Positions 51,839 through 60,497 of a stretch of 64,000 nt of DNA are shown one piece after another. Position numbers and translations under genes: made by a program. The stretch is taken from NCBI GenBank assembly GCA_012270975.1, contig JAAXHH010000074.1, forward strand, positions 1 to 64,000, in the 5' to 3' direction. This stretch comes from Candidatus Latescibacterota bacterium. Lineage in GTDB: Bacteria; JAAXHH01. Numbering within the stretch: the first letter of the stretch is position 1; each line of letters begins with the position of its first letter. The notes under the pieces were generated by a model, which ran no database searches, was not told where the DNA came from, and was given only the letters and a program-made list of their open reading frames with translations.

Positions 51839-52723
51839 CTAAAACCCGATGTCCCGCAAATACTCCAGCGTCCGCTTCGCGATCGGGAAGGGTTTGTCAA
51901 AAGGCGCGGGATACATGTCCTGCTCCACGATGGCGTAACCGTCGTAGTCGATTCGCTTCAGTAATCCAAGCAAAGCCGGAAAGTCGACCAGGCCCGCCGA
52001 AGGTTCGCAGAACATGTCCATGGCCACCGCATCGGCGAAGGGAATGTTCTCGGCTTCCACCATCTTCTGCTTCTCCGGATCCACGCTCTTGAGATGGAGA
52101 TAGGGGATCCGGCCACGGTGTTCTTCGAGAAAGGCGACCGGATCTCCGCCCCGGTAGGCGTGGTGGCCCACGTCGAAACACAGCGACACCCGATTGGGGT
52201 CCGTGTCCGACAGGAAACGCTCGATCTGTTCCTCGTATTCCACGTGGGTCTCCGCATGGGGGTGGAATACGAGATGAAGATCGAAGTTGTCTTGTGCCAG
52301 ATCGGCGACGCGGTGGGTCGTGTCGACCAGGCGCAGCCAGTTCGCGTCGTCCAGGGTTCGGGGCTCGATCAATTCGCCGGTGAACAGATCGGAGTAAGTG
52401 CCGTCGATCAGGACGAGAAAGCCCGCGCCCGTGGCGGCCAGCAGATCTCCCGCGCCGACCACCTGCTGCTCCAGTTCCGGCCAGCGGTCAGGATCTTCGA
52501 GATTGCCCATGGCGAAGGCGCTGGTCACCTTCAGGTTTCTTGCAGCCAACTCCTGTTTCAGCCGGTCGATCTCCGTGGGCAGATAGCCGTAGGGCCCCAA
52601 CTCAATCCACTCGTAACCGGCTTCGGCCACCTCGTCCATGAACCGCTGCCACGGGGTCTGCCTCGGATCATCGGGAAACCAGACTCCCCACGAATCCGGC
52701 GCGCTGCCGATGCGGATGTTCAT
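51839..52723 (-). CDS. IolE-like sugar isomerase/dehydratase (TIM barrel)
   Basis: A 294-residue xylose-isomerase-like TIM barrel. The N-terminal GSAPDSWGVWFPDD is characteristic of inosose dehydratase (IolE), which converts 2-keto-myo-inositol to the trione diol. Metal-site residues are expected in ELGPYG, FHPHAETH, CFDVGHHA and YLHLKS. An excellent AGGAGG lies before ATG 52723. It is the last gene of a six-gene minus-strand cluster with IolD and two Gfo/Idh enzymes, which supports an inositol-type pathway. A related hydroxypyruvate isomerase activity is less likely. Confidence 0.82.
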   Translation of the reverse strand: MNIRIGSAPDSWGVWFPDDPRQTPWQRFMDEVAEAGYEWIELGPYGYLPTEIDRLKQELAARNLKVTSAFAMGNLEDPDRWPELEQQVVGAGDLLAATGAGFLVLIDGTYSDLFTGELIEPRTLDDANWLRLVDTTHRVADLAQDNFDLHLVFHPHAETHVEYEEQIERFLSDTDPNRVSLCFDVGHHAYRGGDPVAFLEEHRGRIPYLHLKSVDPEKQKMVEAENIPFADAVAMDMFCEPSAGLVDFPALLGLLKRIDYDGYAIVEQDMYPAPFDKPFPIAKRTLEYLRDIGF

Positions 52724-52790
52724 GGATACCTCCTCATTTCCTTCTCCCTTAGAACGTGGCGTCGCGGACGCGGCCTCGCGGTACTCCCCG

Positions 52791-54680
52791 CTAGTAATGA
52801 AACCGCTGGCTCGTGCGGCGTTCGGCCTCGTACCCCTCGCGCAGCTTCCGCGTCATGGGATCGTTGGTCGCCTCGGCGGAGGCGATGTCCCACCACACGT
52901 CGGAAGGCGGCAGGTAGCGGTGTTTCTCGGTCTCGCACACGATCACGCAGGCCCTCGTCTCGGACCGGGCTTCCCTGAGCGCCTGTCGCAACTCGTCCGG
53001 TGACTTCACGTGCCACGCCCGCGCGCCGAAACTCCTGGCGTTGGCGGCGAAATCGATCTCAAGGTACTCCCCTTCGAGACGATCCGAGTCGGAGTCGCGC
53101 CCGCGGAACTCGTTGCCGAACGACCGGCCCGCCCGTGCCATCTGCAGGGCCCGGATGATCTGGTAACCGTGGTTTTCCGAGATGACGACGGTCACCTTCA
53201 GGCCCTCCTGCATGGCGGTCATGAGTTCAGTCGGATTCATCAGGTAGGTACCGTCACCGATATAGACGTAGATCTCGTCGTGCTTCCCGGCCATGCGGGT
53301 ACCCAGGCCGGCCGGCAGTTCCCAGCCCATGCACGAATAGCCGAATTCCAGATAGCAGGCGGCGCCGCCCGAAACGTCCCAGAGCCGGTGCAGGTCGCCC
53401 GGCGGGCTGCCGGCGGCCGCAATTATGCAGTCGCCTTCCCGGGCTTCGCCGTTCAGGGTCTGGATGAGTTGGGCCTGGCTCATAGCCTCGCCGGGGTGAT
53501 CGACGTATACTTCTTCTTTCAGCGACCGATGGTAGGCGTCCATGTGGTCCCGCACCTCCGCACGGTAGGACGTACTGGCCCGGATGCCCGCCTCCCGGGC
53601 GGCTTCGGCCAGGGCGGTCAGCGCCTCCCGGGCGTCGGCCGTGACCGGCAGGGCGCCTTGCTTGTAGGCGTCGTGTCCGGCCACGTTTATACCGATAAAT
53701 CGGACATTGGGATTTGAAAAAGCGGACTGCGAGCCCGTGGAAAAGTCGGTGAGCCGCGTTCCCACGGCGATGATCAGGTCTGCCTCGGCGGCGATTTTGG
53801 CGCCCGCAGGCGTGCCGGTCACTCCGAATCCTCCGATAGCCCAGTCCGAGGATTCACGCAGGGCGCCCTTGCCGCCGAAGGTCTCTCCCACGGGGATGCC
53901 GCAGGTCTCGGCGAAGGCCGCGAGGGCATCCCACGCTTCCGAGTAGTGTACGCCGCCGCCCGCGATGATCATCGGCCGCTTCGCCCCTTTGAGCATCTCG
54001 ACCGCCTCCGCGATACGCGCTTTCGTCGGCGGCCTGCGCTCCACGCGCCAGATCCGTTTTTCGAAGAAATGGGCCGGGTAGTCGTATGCGTGGGCCTGTA
54101 CGTCCTGGGGCAATGAGATCGTCACAGCACCCGTATCGGCCGGGTCGGTGAGCACGCGCATGGCTTCCGGCAGGGCGGTCAGCAGTTGTTCGGGCCGGTT
54201 GACCCGGTCGAAGAACCGGCTGACCGGGCGGAAGCAGTCGTTGACGCTGACCTCGGCGGACACCGGGTGCTCGAGTTCCTGCAGCACCGGCCCCTGGTAC
54301 CGGGTGGCGTAGTAGTCGGAAGGCAACAGGAGCACGGGCAGGCGGTTGATCGTGGCCGTGGCCGCCCCCGAGAGCATGTTGGTCGATCCCGGACCGATCG
54401 ACGCCGTGCAGGCGATGGTGGCCATGCGGTGGTTCACCTTGGCGTAACCCGAGGCCGTGTGCACCATGGACTGCTCGTTGCAGGGCTGATGGTAGGTCAG
54501 GTCCTGTCCGTACTCGAAAAGCGCCTGGCCCAGCCCGGCCACGTTCCCATGGCCGAATATGCCGAATATGGCGGGGATGAAACGGCGCTCCGAACCGTCA
54601 CGCTCGCTGTACTGTACAGATAGATATTTGACCACCGCCTGCGCCGTGGTCAGGCGGACTTTATCGTGGGGATATGCCAT
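52791..54680 (-). CDS. iolD: IolD-like ThDP-dependent acylhydrolase
   Basis: A 629-residue thiamine diphosphate enzyme similar to IolD, which opens the ring of the trihydroxycyclohexane-1,2-dione made by IolE. The catalytic Glu69 in C-N-E-Q-S is present in the N-terminal PYR domain; the GDG motif of the cofactor site is near residue 475, with N-H in ENHGYQ at the expected distance. The length fits IolD rather than acetolactate synthase. ATG 54680 is chosen because AAGGAG lies at ideal spacing; an upstream start would overlap the Gfo/Idh gene. It follows that gene by 62 bases and precedes the IolE-like gene. Confidence 0.87.
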   Translation of the reverse strand: MAYPHDKVRLTTAQAVVKYLSVQYSERDGSERRFIPAIFGIFGHGNVAGLGQALFEYGQDLTYHQPCNEQSMVHTASGYAKVNHRMATIACTASIGPGSTNMLSGAATATINRLPVLLLPSDYYATRYQGPVLQELEHPVSAEVSVNDCFRPVSRFFDRVNRPEQLLTALPEAMRVLTDPADTGAVTISLPQDVQAHAYDYPAHFFEKRIWRVERRPPTKARIAEAVEMLKGAKRPMIIAGGGVHYSEAWDALAAFAETCGIPVGETFGGKGALRESSDWAIGGFGVTGTPAGAKIAAEADLIIAVGTRLTDFSTGSQSAFSNPNVRFIGINVAGHDAYKQGALPVTADAREALTALAEAAREAGIRASTSYRAEVRDHMDAYHRSLKEEVYVDHPGEAMSQAQLIQTLNGEAREGDCIIAAAGSPPGDLHRLWDVSGGAACYLEFGYSCMGWELPAGLGTRMAGKHDEIYVYIGDGTYLMNPTELMTAMQEGLKVTVVISENHGYQIIRALQMARAGRSFGNEFRGRDSDSDRLEGEYLEIDFAANARSFGARAWHVKSPDELRQALREARSETRACVIVCETEKHRYLPPSDVWWDIASAEATNDPMTRKLREGYEAERRTSQRFHY

Positions 54681-54742
54681 GGTCTGCTCCTTCGATAACG
54701 CGGCGCGGGCCTGAATGCAATCCATGACCGGCGCCAGGTAAC

Positions 54743-55921
54743 TCAGCCGATCTTCTGCACCAATTCCCACCGGTCGGACGCCCAGGAGCGTTCCACCGCG
54801 GCCAGCACTTCGGCCACGGCACGCGCTTCATTGAAACCGGGTTCGCCCTGCGTGCCCTCGGCAATGGACCGGAGAAAATGATACGTTTCCAGGACCTTGA
54901 GGTCGTCGTAACCGAGTCCCAGGGCGGGACCGGGGTTGAAGTGCCCGTGTCCGGGATAGGCGGGGCCGCTCTGCAGGGTGACGTACCCTTCTTGCGGACC
55001 GTCGACCGTGTACAGCTGCAATTCGTTCATGCGTTCGAAGTCCCACCGCGCAGCGCCCTTCGTACCGTGGATCTCGAACGCCATCTGGCAATGGGTGCCC
55101 TGGATCACGCGGCCCACTTCAAAGGTACCCCGGGCGCCGTTTTCGAACTCCACCAGCGCCCCGGCGTAGTCTTCGTTGGTCACGGGTTCGCGTTTCCCGC
55201 CGGTCCCGACGGAGAAGTGGGTGCCCTCGCCGGCCGGCGCCTCGCCGGCCGGCGCGACGGGACGATCCTTGACGAACAGCGCCTGCTGGCCGATCACCCG
55301 GCGAAGGGGTCCCGCGAGCATGTGGGCCATGTCGGCGACGTGGGACATGAGGTCGCCCATGGCCCCGCTCCCGGCGTCCTCTTTTCGGAAGCGCCATGAG
55401 AGCACGCCGTCGGGATGATTCGCGTACCCGGCGAAAAAGCGGCCGCGATAGTGGGTGATGTCACCCAGCGCGCCGTCGCCGACAAGACTACGCGTATGCT
55501 GCACGAGCGGCGCCCAGCGGTAGTTGTATCCCACCCAGGTCAAGACGCCGGCTTCGGCAGCCGTCCGGGCGATTTCGGCCGTTTCTTCCGGGTTCCGGCC
55601 CACGGGCTTCTCGCAGAAGATGTGCTTGCCGGCCGCCGCCGCCGCGCGGACCATGTCCAGGTGCAGGCGGTTCGGCGCGGTGATATTGACCACGGAAACG
55701 TCGGGGTCGTCCATCACCTCGCGCCAGTCCGTGGTGATACGGATGAAACCCAGTGTGTCCCGGGCCTCTTCGCACCGTGCGGCCACGTCGTCGGCGCAGA
55801 TGACCAGTTCCGGCACCAGTCCGCTGTCCGGGAATCGCTGCCGGATCTGGCGGTAGGCCCGGCCATGCACGGCGCCCATCCATCCCATTCCGATGATGCC
55901 GATGCCGATGGTCGAGGTCAA
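54743..55921 (-). CDS. Gfo/Idh/MocA oxidoreductase (inositol dehydrogenase-like)
   Basis: A 392-residue dehydrogenase. The N-terminal IIGMGWMG loop binds NAD(P); EKP (in FCEKPVGRNP, about 103-106) carries the catalytic Lys. The C-terminal domain has a GALGDITHYRG stretch and a DxxxH-type helix (M-S-H-V-A-D-M-A-H). It may oxidise an inositol or inosose upstream of IolE/IolD. Within it, an (A-P-A-G-E)-type repeat (about 227-233) comes from a short GC-rich duplication near 55220-55255. TTG 55921 has a GGAG about 9 bases upstream. It lies between the Nramp-like and IolD genes. Confidence 0.9.
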   Translation of the reverse strand: MTSTIGIGIIGMGWMGAVHGRAYRQIRQRFPDSGLVPELVICADDVAARCEEARDTLGFIRITTDWREVMDDPDVSVVNITAPNRLHLDMVRAAAAAGKHIFCEKPVGRNPEETAEIARTAAEAGVLTWVGYNYRWAPLVQHTRSLVGDGALGDITHYRGRFFAGYANHPDGVLSWRFRKEDAGSGAMGDLMSHVADMAHMLAGPLRRVIGQQALFVKDRPVAPAGEAPAGEGTHFSVGTGGKREPVTNEDYAGALVEFENGARGTFEVGRVIQGTHCQMAFEIHGTKGAARWDFERMNELQLYTVDGPQEGYVTLQSGPAYPGHGHFNPGPALGLGYDDLKVLETYHFLRSIAEGTQGEPGFNEARAVAEVLAAVERSWASDRWELVQKIG

Positions 55922-55963
55922 TTCAGTCGCTCCGTTTGATTGATCGTTACGATCGCCGGTGTT

Positions 55964-57196
55964 TCAGCCCAGGGCATCGATCAACTGGTTGACGCCGAGA
56001 TACAAGAAGAGGACCAGTGCGAGGGCGAGGAGCACGTTCAGCACCCACCCCGTCTTCAAGTCTCCGACCCAGGCCCGTTTCGAGTTCATGTACAACAGGG
56101 TGCCGGCCAGAAACGGCATGAAAAAAGCGCCGACCACCGTGTAGACGATGACTACCGATACCGGCCGGTCGAAGAGCAGCAGCGTCATTGTAGGAAATGT
56201 CAGGAACAACAAAAACCCTCGGTAGTACCGTGAATCGGTCCGGACCATGGCTTCCCGGGCCTCGCTGGACGCTTTTTTGAACAGCGCCATGAAGTCGGCG
56301 AACAGATAGGGAATGCCCTGCCAGACGCCCAGCACGGAAGTGATGACCGCAGCCCAGAAACCAAGGTAGAGTGACCACCGGCCGAAGGGGCCCAGCGCCG
56401 CTTCCAGCCGGTCCGCCATGCCCAGGACGATATCGATGCCCACGGCCTCGGGGCGGATCTGCGCACCGAGGATCATGACGGCGATGCCAAAGAACCCGGT
56501 CAGAAGATAGGCGCCGCCGAGATCGATCCGTATGCCCTTGAGCCACTCGCCGCCTTCGCGGCCGGCTTCCCGGATCCAGTATCCGTAGCACATGACCGAC
56601 AGGCTGCCGCCCACGCCGCCCAGGACGCTCAGGACCGCGACCACCGAACCGGAAGGCGCGCTCGGCAGGGCGATCCCGCGCATGATGTCGCCGAGGTCGG
56701 GACGGAGGGCCCAGGCGCTGATCAGAAAGCTTACGAACATCAGGCCGATGAGTACTTTCATGACGGTCAGGAAGAAACCGAACCGGCCCGCCCAGACCAT
56801 TACGCACGCGGCCAGGGCGTGTATGATCCCCCACTGCGCGACCGAAAGCCCTGGAAACACCGTGTGGCCGGCGATGCCGGAGGCCGAAAGCAGCCCGCCG
56901 CCGACCAGGAAGGACCAGATAAGGAGATAGAGCAGGAAGAAATACTGTACGGGCCTGCCGAGGCGTTCCACCCAGCCTTCCAGGAGCGTGGTGCCCGTTG
57001 CGAGTTGCCAGCGCCCGACCCCTTCGTTCAGGGCGAACTTGAGCACGGCGCCCCAGACAAGGGCCCACAGCAGCACCGTGCCGAACTTCGCGCCGGCGTT
57101 GGTGGCCGAGATCATGTCCCCGGCCCCGACCCCCGTGGCCGCGACGGCGATCCCCGGTCCCATCAGGGCGAGCATCTGGAAGAAGTTCAGTTTCAA
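55964..57196 (-). CDS. Nramp-fold membrane transporter lacking canonical metal ligands
   Basis: A 410-residue membrane protein of the Nramp/SLC11 (APC) fold with 11 predicted segments. The first segment reads GVGAGDM (22-28) where Mn/Fe transporters have DPGN, and segment 6 reads VMCYG (201-205) where they have the A-x-x-M-P-H group; so the residues that coordinate the divalent metal are missing. It may therefore carry Mg2+, another cation, or an organic solute. Its location between two Gfo/Idh genes of an inositol-type cluster suggests a polyol or a co-substrate (inference). The start is TTG 57196, with no strong ribosome site; Met8 is an alternative. Confidence 0.82.
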   Translation of the reverse strand: MKLNFFQMLALMGPGIAVAATGVGAGDMISATNAGAKFGTVLLWALVWGAVLKFALNEGVGRWQLATGTTLLEGWVERLGRPVQYFFLLYLLIWSFLVGGGLLSASGIAGHTVFPGLSVAQWGIIHALAACVMVWAGRFGFFLTVMKVLIGLMFVSFLISAWALRPDLGDIMRGIALPSAPSGSVVAVLSVLGGVGGSLSVMCYGYWIREAGREGGEWLKGIRIDLGGAYLLTGFFGIAVMILGAQIRPEAVGIDIVLGMADRLEAALGPFGRWSLYLGFWAAVITSVLGVWQGIPYLFADFMALFKKASSEAREAMVRTDSRYYRGFLLFLTFPTMTLLLFDRPVSVVIVYTVVGAFFMPFLAGTLLYMNSKRAWVGDLKTGWVLNVLLALALVLFLYLGVNQLIDALG

Positions 57197-57227
57197 GTTG
57201 GTATCCGCATCGGAAGACGCCGGTGCA

Positions 57228-58160
57228 TCAAATCTCGTCCTGCATCATTTCGTCCAGGTACCGCTTGCCGGACAGGATCGCGTTGAAGGGATCGGCGCCC
57301 GTGGCCAGCTCGATGCTGATGTACCCGTCGAAGCCGCCGTCCCGCATGATCCGAAGCGCCCGGCGATAGTCGATCATGCCCTCGCCGAGGGGCGCGTTGA
57401 TGTGCTGGGCGCGGTCTTCTTCCTGGAAGTAGATCCGCTGGATGTTCTTGACGTGCCAGAAGTTGGAGTGCGGCGCCAGCATGCGGCACACGTCGTCCCA
57501 GCCGCCCCTGGGCGTCGCGTAGGCGAAGTAGAAATTGCCGAGGTCGGGGTTGGCCTTGATCAGCGGGTGATCGACGAGGCCGATGAGACGCAGCATGCCC
57601 TCCGGGGTGTCGACGATGCTGTTCTGGTGGAGTTCCAAGGTCAGCTCGGTGCCCTCCGGCTCGGCCTCCCGAGCCAGCGACCGCAGTACGCTGGCGGCTT
57701 CCTCGTAGTCCTCGTCCCGCGCGCGCACGCTACTGCCCACGGGGTCGGACTGTCCCCGGAGATCCTGCTCGCGCACGCCCACTTCCCAGGGTTGCGGCGA
57801 GATGGACATGTTGACGAGCGGCGCGCCCGCGAGTTGGGCCGCCTTCACCGCCCTGGACAGCAAACCCCGGTTCGTCGCCCGGACCTCTTCGGGCGCCGGC
57901 CAGGTGATGATCTTCCGCAGAACGGTCAGTCCGCCGATTTCGAGTCCGTGGCTTCGCGCCTCCTCGCCCAGTTCGACCAGCGCGTCGTCCGGCGCGTCGT
58001 AGAAATTGAACCAGGTCTCGCCCAGGTCGATGCCGTCGAACCCATGACGGACCAACCAGTCCCACACCGGCTTTCGCTCGTCGGCAAGGGGATATCCCCG
58101 CTCCGCGGCTTCGAGTGAACGGTACGGACTCAAGGTCAAGGTACAGAAGACGATTTTCAT
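57228..58160 (-). CDS. Sugar phosphate isomerase/epimerase (xylose isomerase-like TIM barrel)
   Basis: A 310-residue TIM-barrel protein of the AP-endonuclease-2/xylose isomerase-like family. Metal-site residues are likely in LELHQN (Glu/His), NPDLGNF, WHVKN and SIELATG. Members include inosose isomerases (IolI), tagatose epimerases and hexulose isomerases. Its ATG overlaps the stop of the upstream Gfo/Idh gene in an ATGA, so the two are translationally coupled and likely act in succession. The stop lies 31 bases before the Nramp-like gene. Confidence 0.85.
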   Translation of the reverse strand: MKIVFCTLTLSPYRSLEAAERGYPLADERKPVWDWLVRHGFDGIDLGETWFNFYDAPDDALVELGEEARSHGLEIGGLTVLRKIITWPAPEEVRATNRGLLSRAVKAAQLAGAPLVNMSISPQPWEVGVREQDLRGQSDPVGSSVRARDEDYEEAASVLRSLAREAEPEGTELTLELHQNSIVDTPEGMLRLIGLVDHPLIKANPDLGNFYFAYATPRGGWDDVCRMLAPHSNFWHVKNIQRIYFQEEDRAQHINAPLGEGMIDYRRALRIMRDGGFDGYISIELATGADPFNAILSGKRYLDEMMQDEI

Positions 58161-59242
58161 GATGGGTTGGCCCGCATGTACGCATGTACGATGTCGCGGC
58201 ACAGGGCGTGGTCCTGCCGCGCGCCGTATCCGTCGGTGATGGGTTGTTTCCCGCTCACGACGCAATCGTGAAAGTGGATCAGCTCCAGCTTGAAGGCGTT
58301 CTGCTTGTTGACGACGAGTTCCTTCTTCCAGGGCTGTTCGTCGTCCATGCCCATCACCGTGACCGGCGACGGCAGTCCCCGGTCGAACCCCGTGGGGAAC
58401 CGGATGCCCACGCGCCGCCCCGCGCCGAAGACTTCGAGGGTCTCCCGGAAATCGTGCAGTTCGGGCAGGCTGGTCCAGGTCGCCACGCACCGGGCGTCGT
58501 TCTCGTAGGCCAGCACCGTGGTCACGCTCGATCCGCCGCGCCAGACTTCGGCGCTGACCACCCTGTCCGGCGGACCGAAAAGACCCCGCAGGCTGCTGAT
58601 GTCGTGGATCATGCTGCCGGAGAGCGAGAAGAAGATCCTTCGCGCGGCCTCCGGGGCATCGCCGATGGCATCCCGGATGGCGCGCTCTCGCTGGGCGGCT
58701 GAGCGCTCGATCACCTCGCCCGGAATGTCGTCGAAGGCGTACAGCGTGAATTCACTCAGGTGGCGGTCGTTTCCGCAGTGCAGATGGTTCACCTGGATGA
58801 AACGGATGTCCGGCATGGCGACGACCTCGTTCCGGGCGAATTGATATCCCGGATCGTGCTGCTTCATGTACCCCACCATCAGCGTCTTGCCCGAAGCCTC
58901 CGCAGCCCCGATGATCCGGTCCGCTTCCCCGACCGAGAAGCACATGGGCTTTTCGATGAAGACGTGCTTGCCCGCGTCCAGCGCGGCGACGGCCGCTTCG
59001 GTCTTGGGGTCGGCGAAACACAGCAGCACGGCGTCCAGGTCCAGTGCCAGGAGGTCCTCGTACCGGGTTACGCGACTGCGCTCGGGTACGTGGTAGAGTT
59101 CACCAATGAAGTCGACGAGTTTCGCGGACGCGTCGCAGAGTCCGGCCAGTTCATAGCGGTTGCGGAGTTCGGCGATATGGGGCAAATGCTGTATCTGGGC
59201 GATCGCACCGCAGCCGATCACGCCGATCCTGATGCGGTCCAT
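58157..59242 (-). CDS. Gfo/Idh/MocA oxidoreductase
   Basis: A 361-residue dehydrogenase opening the inositol-type cluster. GVIGCGAIA (7-15) binds NAD(P); EKP is in FIEKPMCF. The C-terminal domain contains MIHDISSLRG with the usual catalytic His in a helix. GGAAAGG lies before ATG 59242. It is coupled to the isomerase gene by a 4-base overlap. Two tRNA-Arg genes are just upstream on the same strand and might be co-transcribed. Its substrate is presumably a cyclitol or sugar, unknown. Confidence 0.9.
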   Translation of the reverse strand: MDRIRIGVIGCGAIAQIQHLPHIAELRNRYELAGLCDASAKLVDFIGELYHVPERSRVTRYEDLLALDLDAVLLCFADPKTEAAVAALDAGKHVFIEKPMCFSVGEADRIIGAAEASGKTLMVGYMKQHDPGYQFARNEVVAMPDIRFIQVNHLHCGNDRHLSEFTLYAFDDIPGEVIERSAAQRERAIRDAIGDAPEAARRIFFSLSGSMIHDISSLRGLFGPPDRVVSAEVWRGGSSVTTVLAYENDARCVATWTSLPELHDFRETLEVFGAGRRVGIRFPTGFDRGLPSPVTVMGMDDEQPWKKELVVNKQNAFKLELIHFHDCVVSGKQPITDGYGARQDHALCRDIVHAYMRANPS

Positions 59243-59309
59243 GGAAATGCCTTTCCGGCAATCGATGCCCTGGTATCAATGCAACAGATAGGGAAGTCGA
59301 TGAAGAGAA

Positions 59310-59383
59310 TACGCCCGGAGGGATTCGAACCCCCGACCTACTGATCCGAAGTCAGTTGCTCTATCCAGCTGAGCTACGGACGC
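59310..59383 (-). tRNA. tRNA-Arg (anticodon UCG)
   Basis: A 74-base tRNA on the minus strand. The seven-base acceptor pairs (G-T at position 1-72), the D arm AGCTCAGCTGGATAGAGC, the anticodon stem ACTGA/TCAGT with loop CTTCGGA (anticodon TCG, read as UCG), and a GTTCGAATC T loop are all present. CCA is not encoded; the discriminator is A. It lies 60 bases after a second tRNA-Arg and 67 bases before the Gfo/Idh gene. Confidence 0.95.
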
Positions 59384-59443
59384 ACGGGGGAACCGGGAAC
59401 CGGCGCAACCTGTGCGCAGAACGTGCTGGCCGCCCGATTCCCA

Positions 59444-59517
59444 TACCCCAGGCAGGATTCGAACCTGCGACCCTCGGATTAGAAGTCCGATGCTCTGTCC
59501 AACTGAGCTACTGGGGC
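59444..59517 (-). tRNA. tRNA-Arg (anticodon UCU)
   Basis: A 74-base tRNA on the minus strand. The acceptor GCCCCAG/CTGGGGT pairs fully (with a terminal G-T), the anticodon stem is TCGGA/TCCGA with loop CTTCTAA (anticodon TCT, read as UCU), and the T arm has GTTCGAATC. CCA is not encoded. It is transcribed before the UCG tRNA-Arg; both may share one transcript. The remaining bases up to the PorV-like gene (59518-59686) hold no other gene. Confidence 0.95.
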
Positions 59518-59686
59518 GCACCATCTTCAATATACGGGAACGGGGGTTGCTGTCAACACGAGAGTGGGAAGGGTCCAGGTCGACTTTTTGCGGTAGAAAA
59601 CGAGATTTCAGAATCGGCTTCCGACTGATGAAGTGTGGCGCCAAAAATCGAGATTCAAGTCAATCATTTCAAAACGAGGAGCCAAA

Positions 59687-60496
59687 ATGAAACGGATACT
59701 ACCGCTGTTGTTGATTCTTGCGACGCCCGGTTCGGCATGGAGTGCTTTTGAACCGGTTTACGCCGGTGCGAGACCGGTCGGCATGGCGGGCGCTTTCGTG
59801 GCCGTCGCGGACGACGCCGAAGCATCCTTCCTCAATCCGGGCGGTACGCCCCAAGTGGGCCGGGTCACCTTTTCGAGCTACTATACGAGACTCTTCGGCA
59901 TGAAAGAGCTGGCCCAGGTGGCCGTCTCCGCCGTCGCTCCGACCGGCCTGGGGCACGTCGGCCTGTTTTACCATGGCCTGGGAAGCTCGTTGTACCGCGA
60001 AGGTGTTTTCGGTCTCTCCTACGGACGATCCATCGGCAGGCGATTCCACGCGGGGCTGACGCTTCGCAGGTTGAGCCTTACCTTCCAAAACTACGAAGGC
60101 GCTTCCGCAACCGCGTTGGACGCGGGCTTCCTCGCAGATCTCCCGTACGATCTTCGTCTCGGCGCGATGGCTCATGCCATCGGCCGCTTATCGGAATCCG
60201 GTCCCGCTGCGGAGAATCCCCGCATCATCCAGGCGGGGTTGAGCAGGACGGGAGACCGGCTGACGGTTTCCTTCCAGGTCGACCGCCACCCGCGTCATGG
60301 CTACACCACCAGAGTGGGCCAGGAGTTCCGTCTGGCCGAGTTCGTTACGGTCCGGGCGGGCCTGACCACGGATCCATCCCTGTTCTATGTCGGCCTGGGC
60401 CTGGCAAAGGGACGCGTGAAAACGGACTACGCCCTGTCGTCCCACTCCCTGCTGGGCATTACGCACCGGTTTTCGCTTACCATGGAGTTCGGCTGA
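59687..60496 (+). CDS. PorV/PorQ-like outer-membrane beta-barrel protein
   Basis: A 269-residue exported protein. A signal peptide of about 19 residues (W-S-A before FEPV) is followed by the GARPVGMAGAFVAVADDAEASFLNP-type start of PorV/PorQ/UPF0164 barrel proteins. The rest consists of beta strands up to the C-terminal SLTMEFG. These form FadL-like outer-membrane barrels; some take part in type IX secretion, but no other Por component is nearby. GAGGAG lies before ATG 59687. The HhH/beta-barrel gene follows after one base, so they form a pair. Confidence 0.8.
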   Translation: MKRILPLLLILATPGSAWSAFEPVYAGARPVGMAGAFVAVADDAEASFLNPGGTPQVGRVTFSSYYTRLFGMKELAQVAVSAVAPTGLGHVGLFYHGLGSSLYREGVFGLSYGRSIGRRFHAGLTLRRLSLTFQNYEGASATALDAGFLADLPYDLRLGAMAHAIGRLSESGPAAENPRIIQAGLSRTGDRLTVSFQVDRHPRHGYTTRVGQEFRLAEFVTVRAGLTTDPSLFYVGLGLAKGRVKTDYALSSHSLLGITHRFSLTMEFG

Positions 60497-60497
60497 A

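Noticed and set aside
55947-57068. Second minus-strand frame over the Nramp-like gene
   Set aside because: Arg/Pro-rich low-complexity translation in a shifted frame; the membrane protein frame is the real one.
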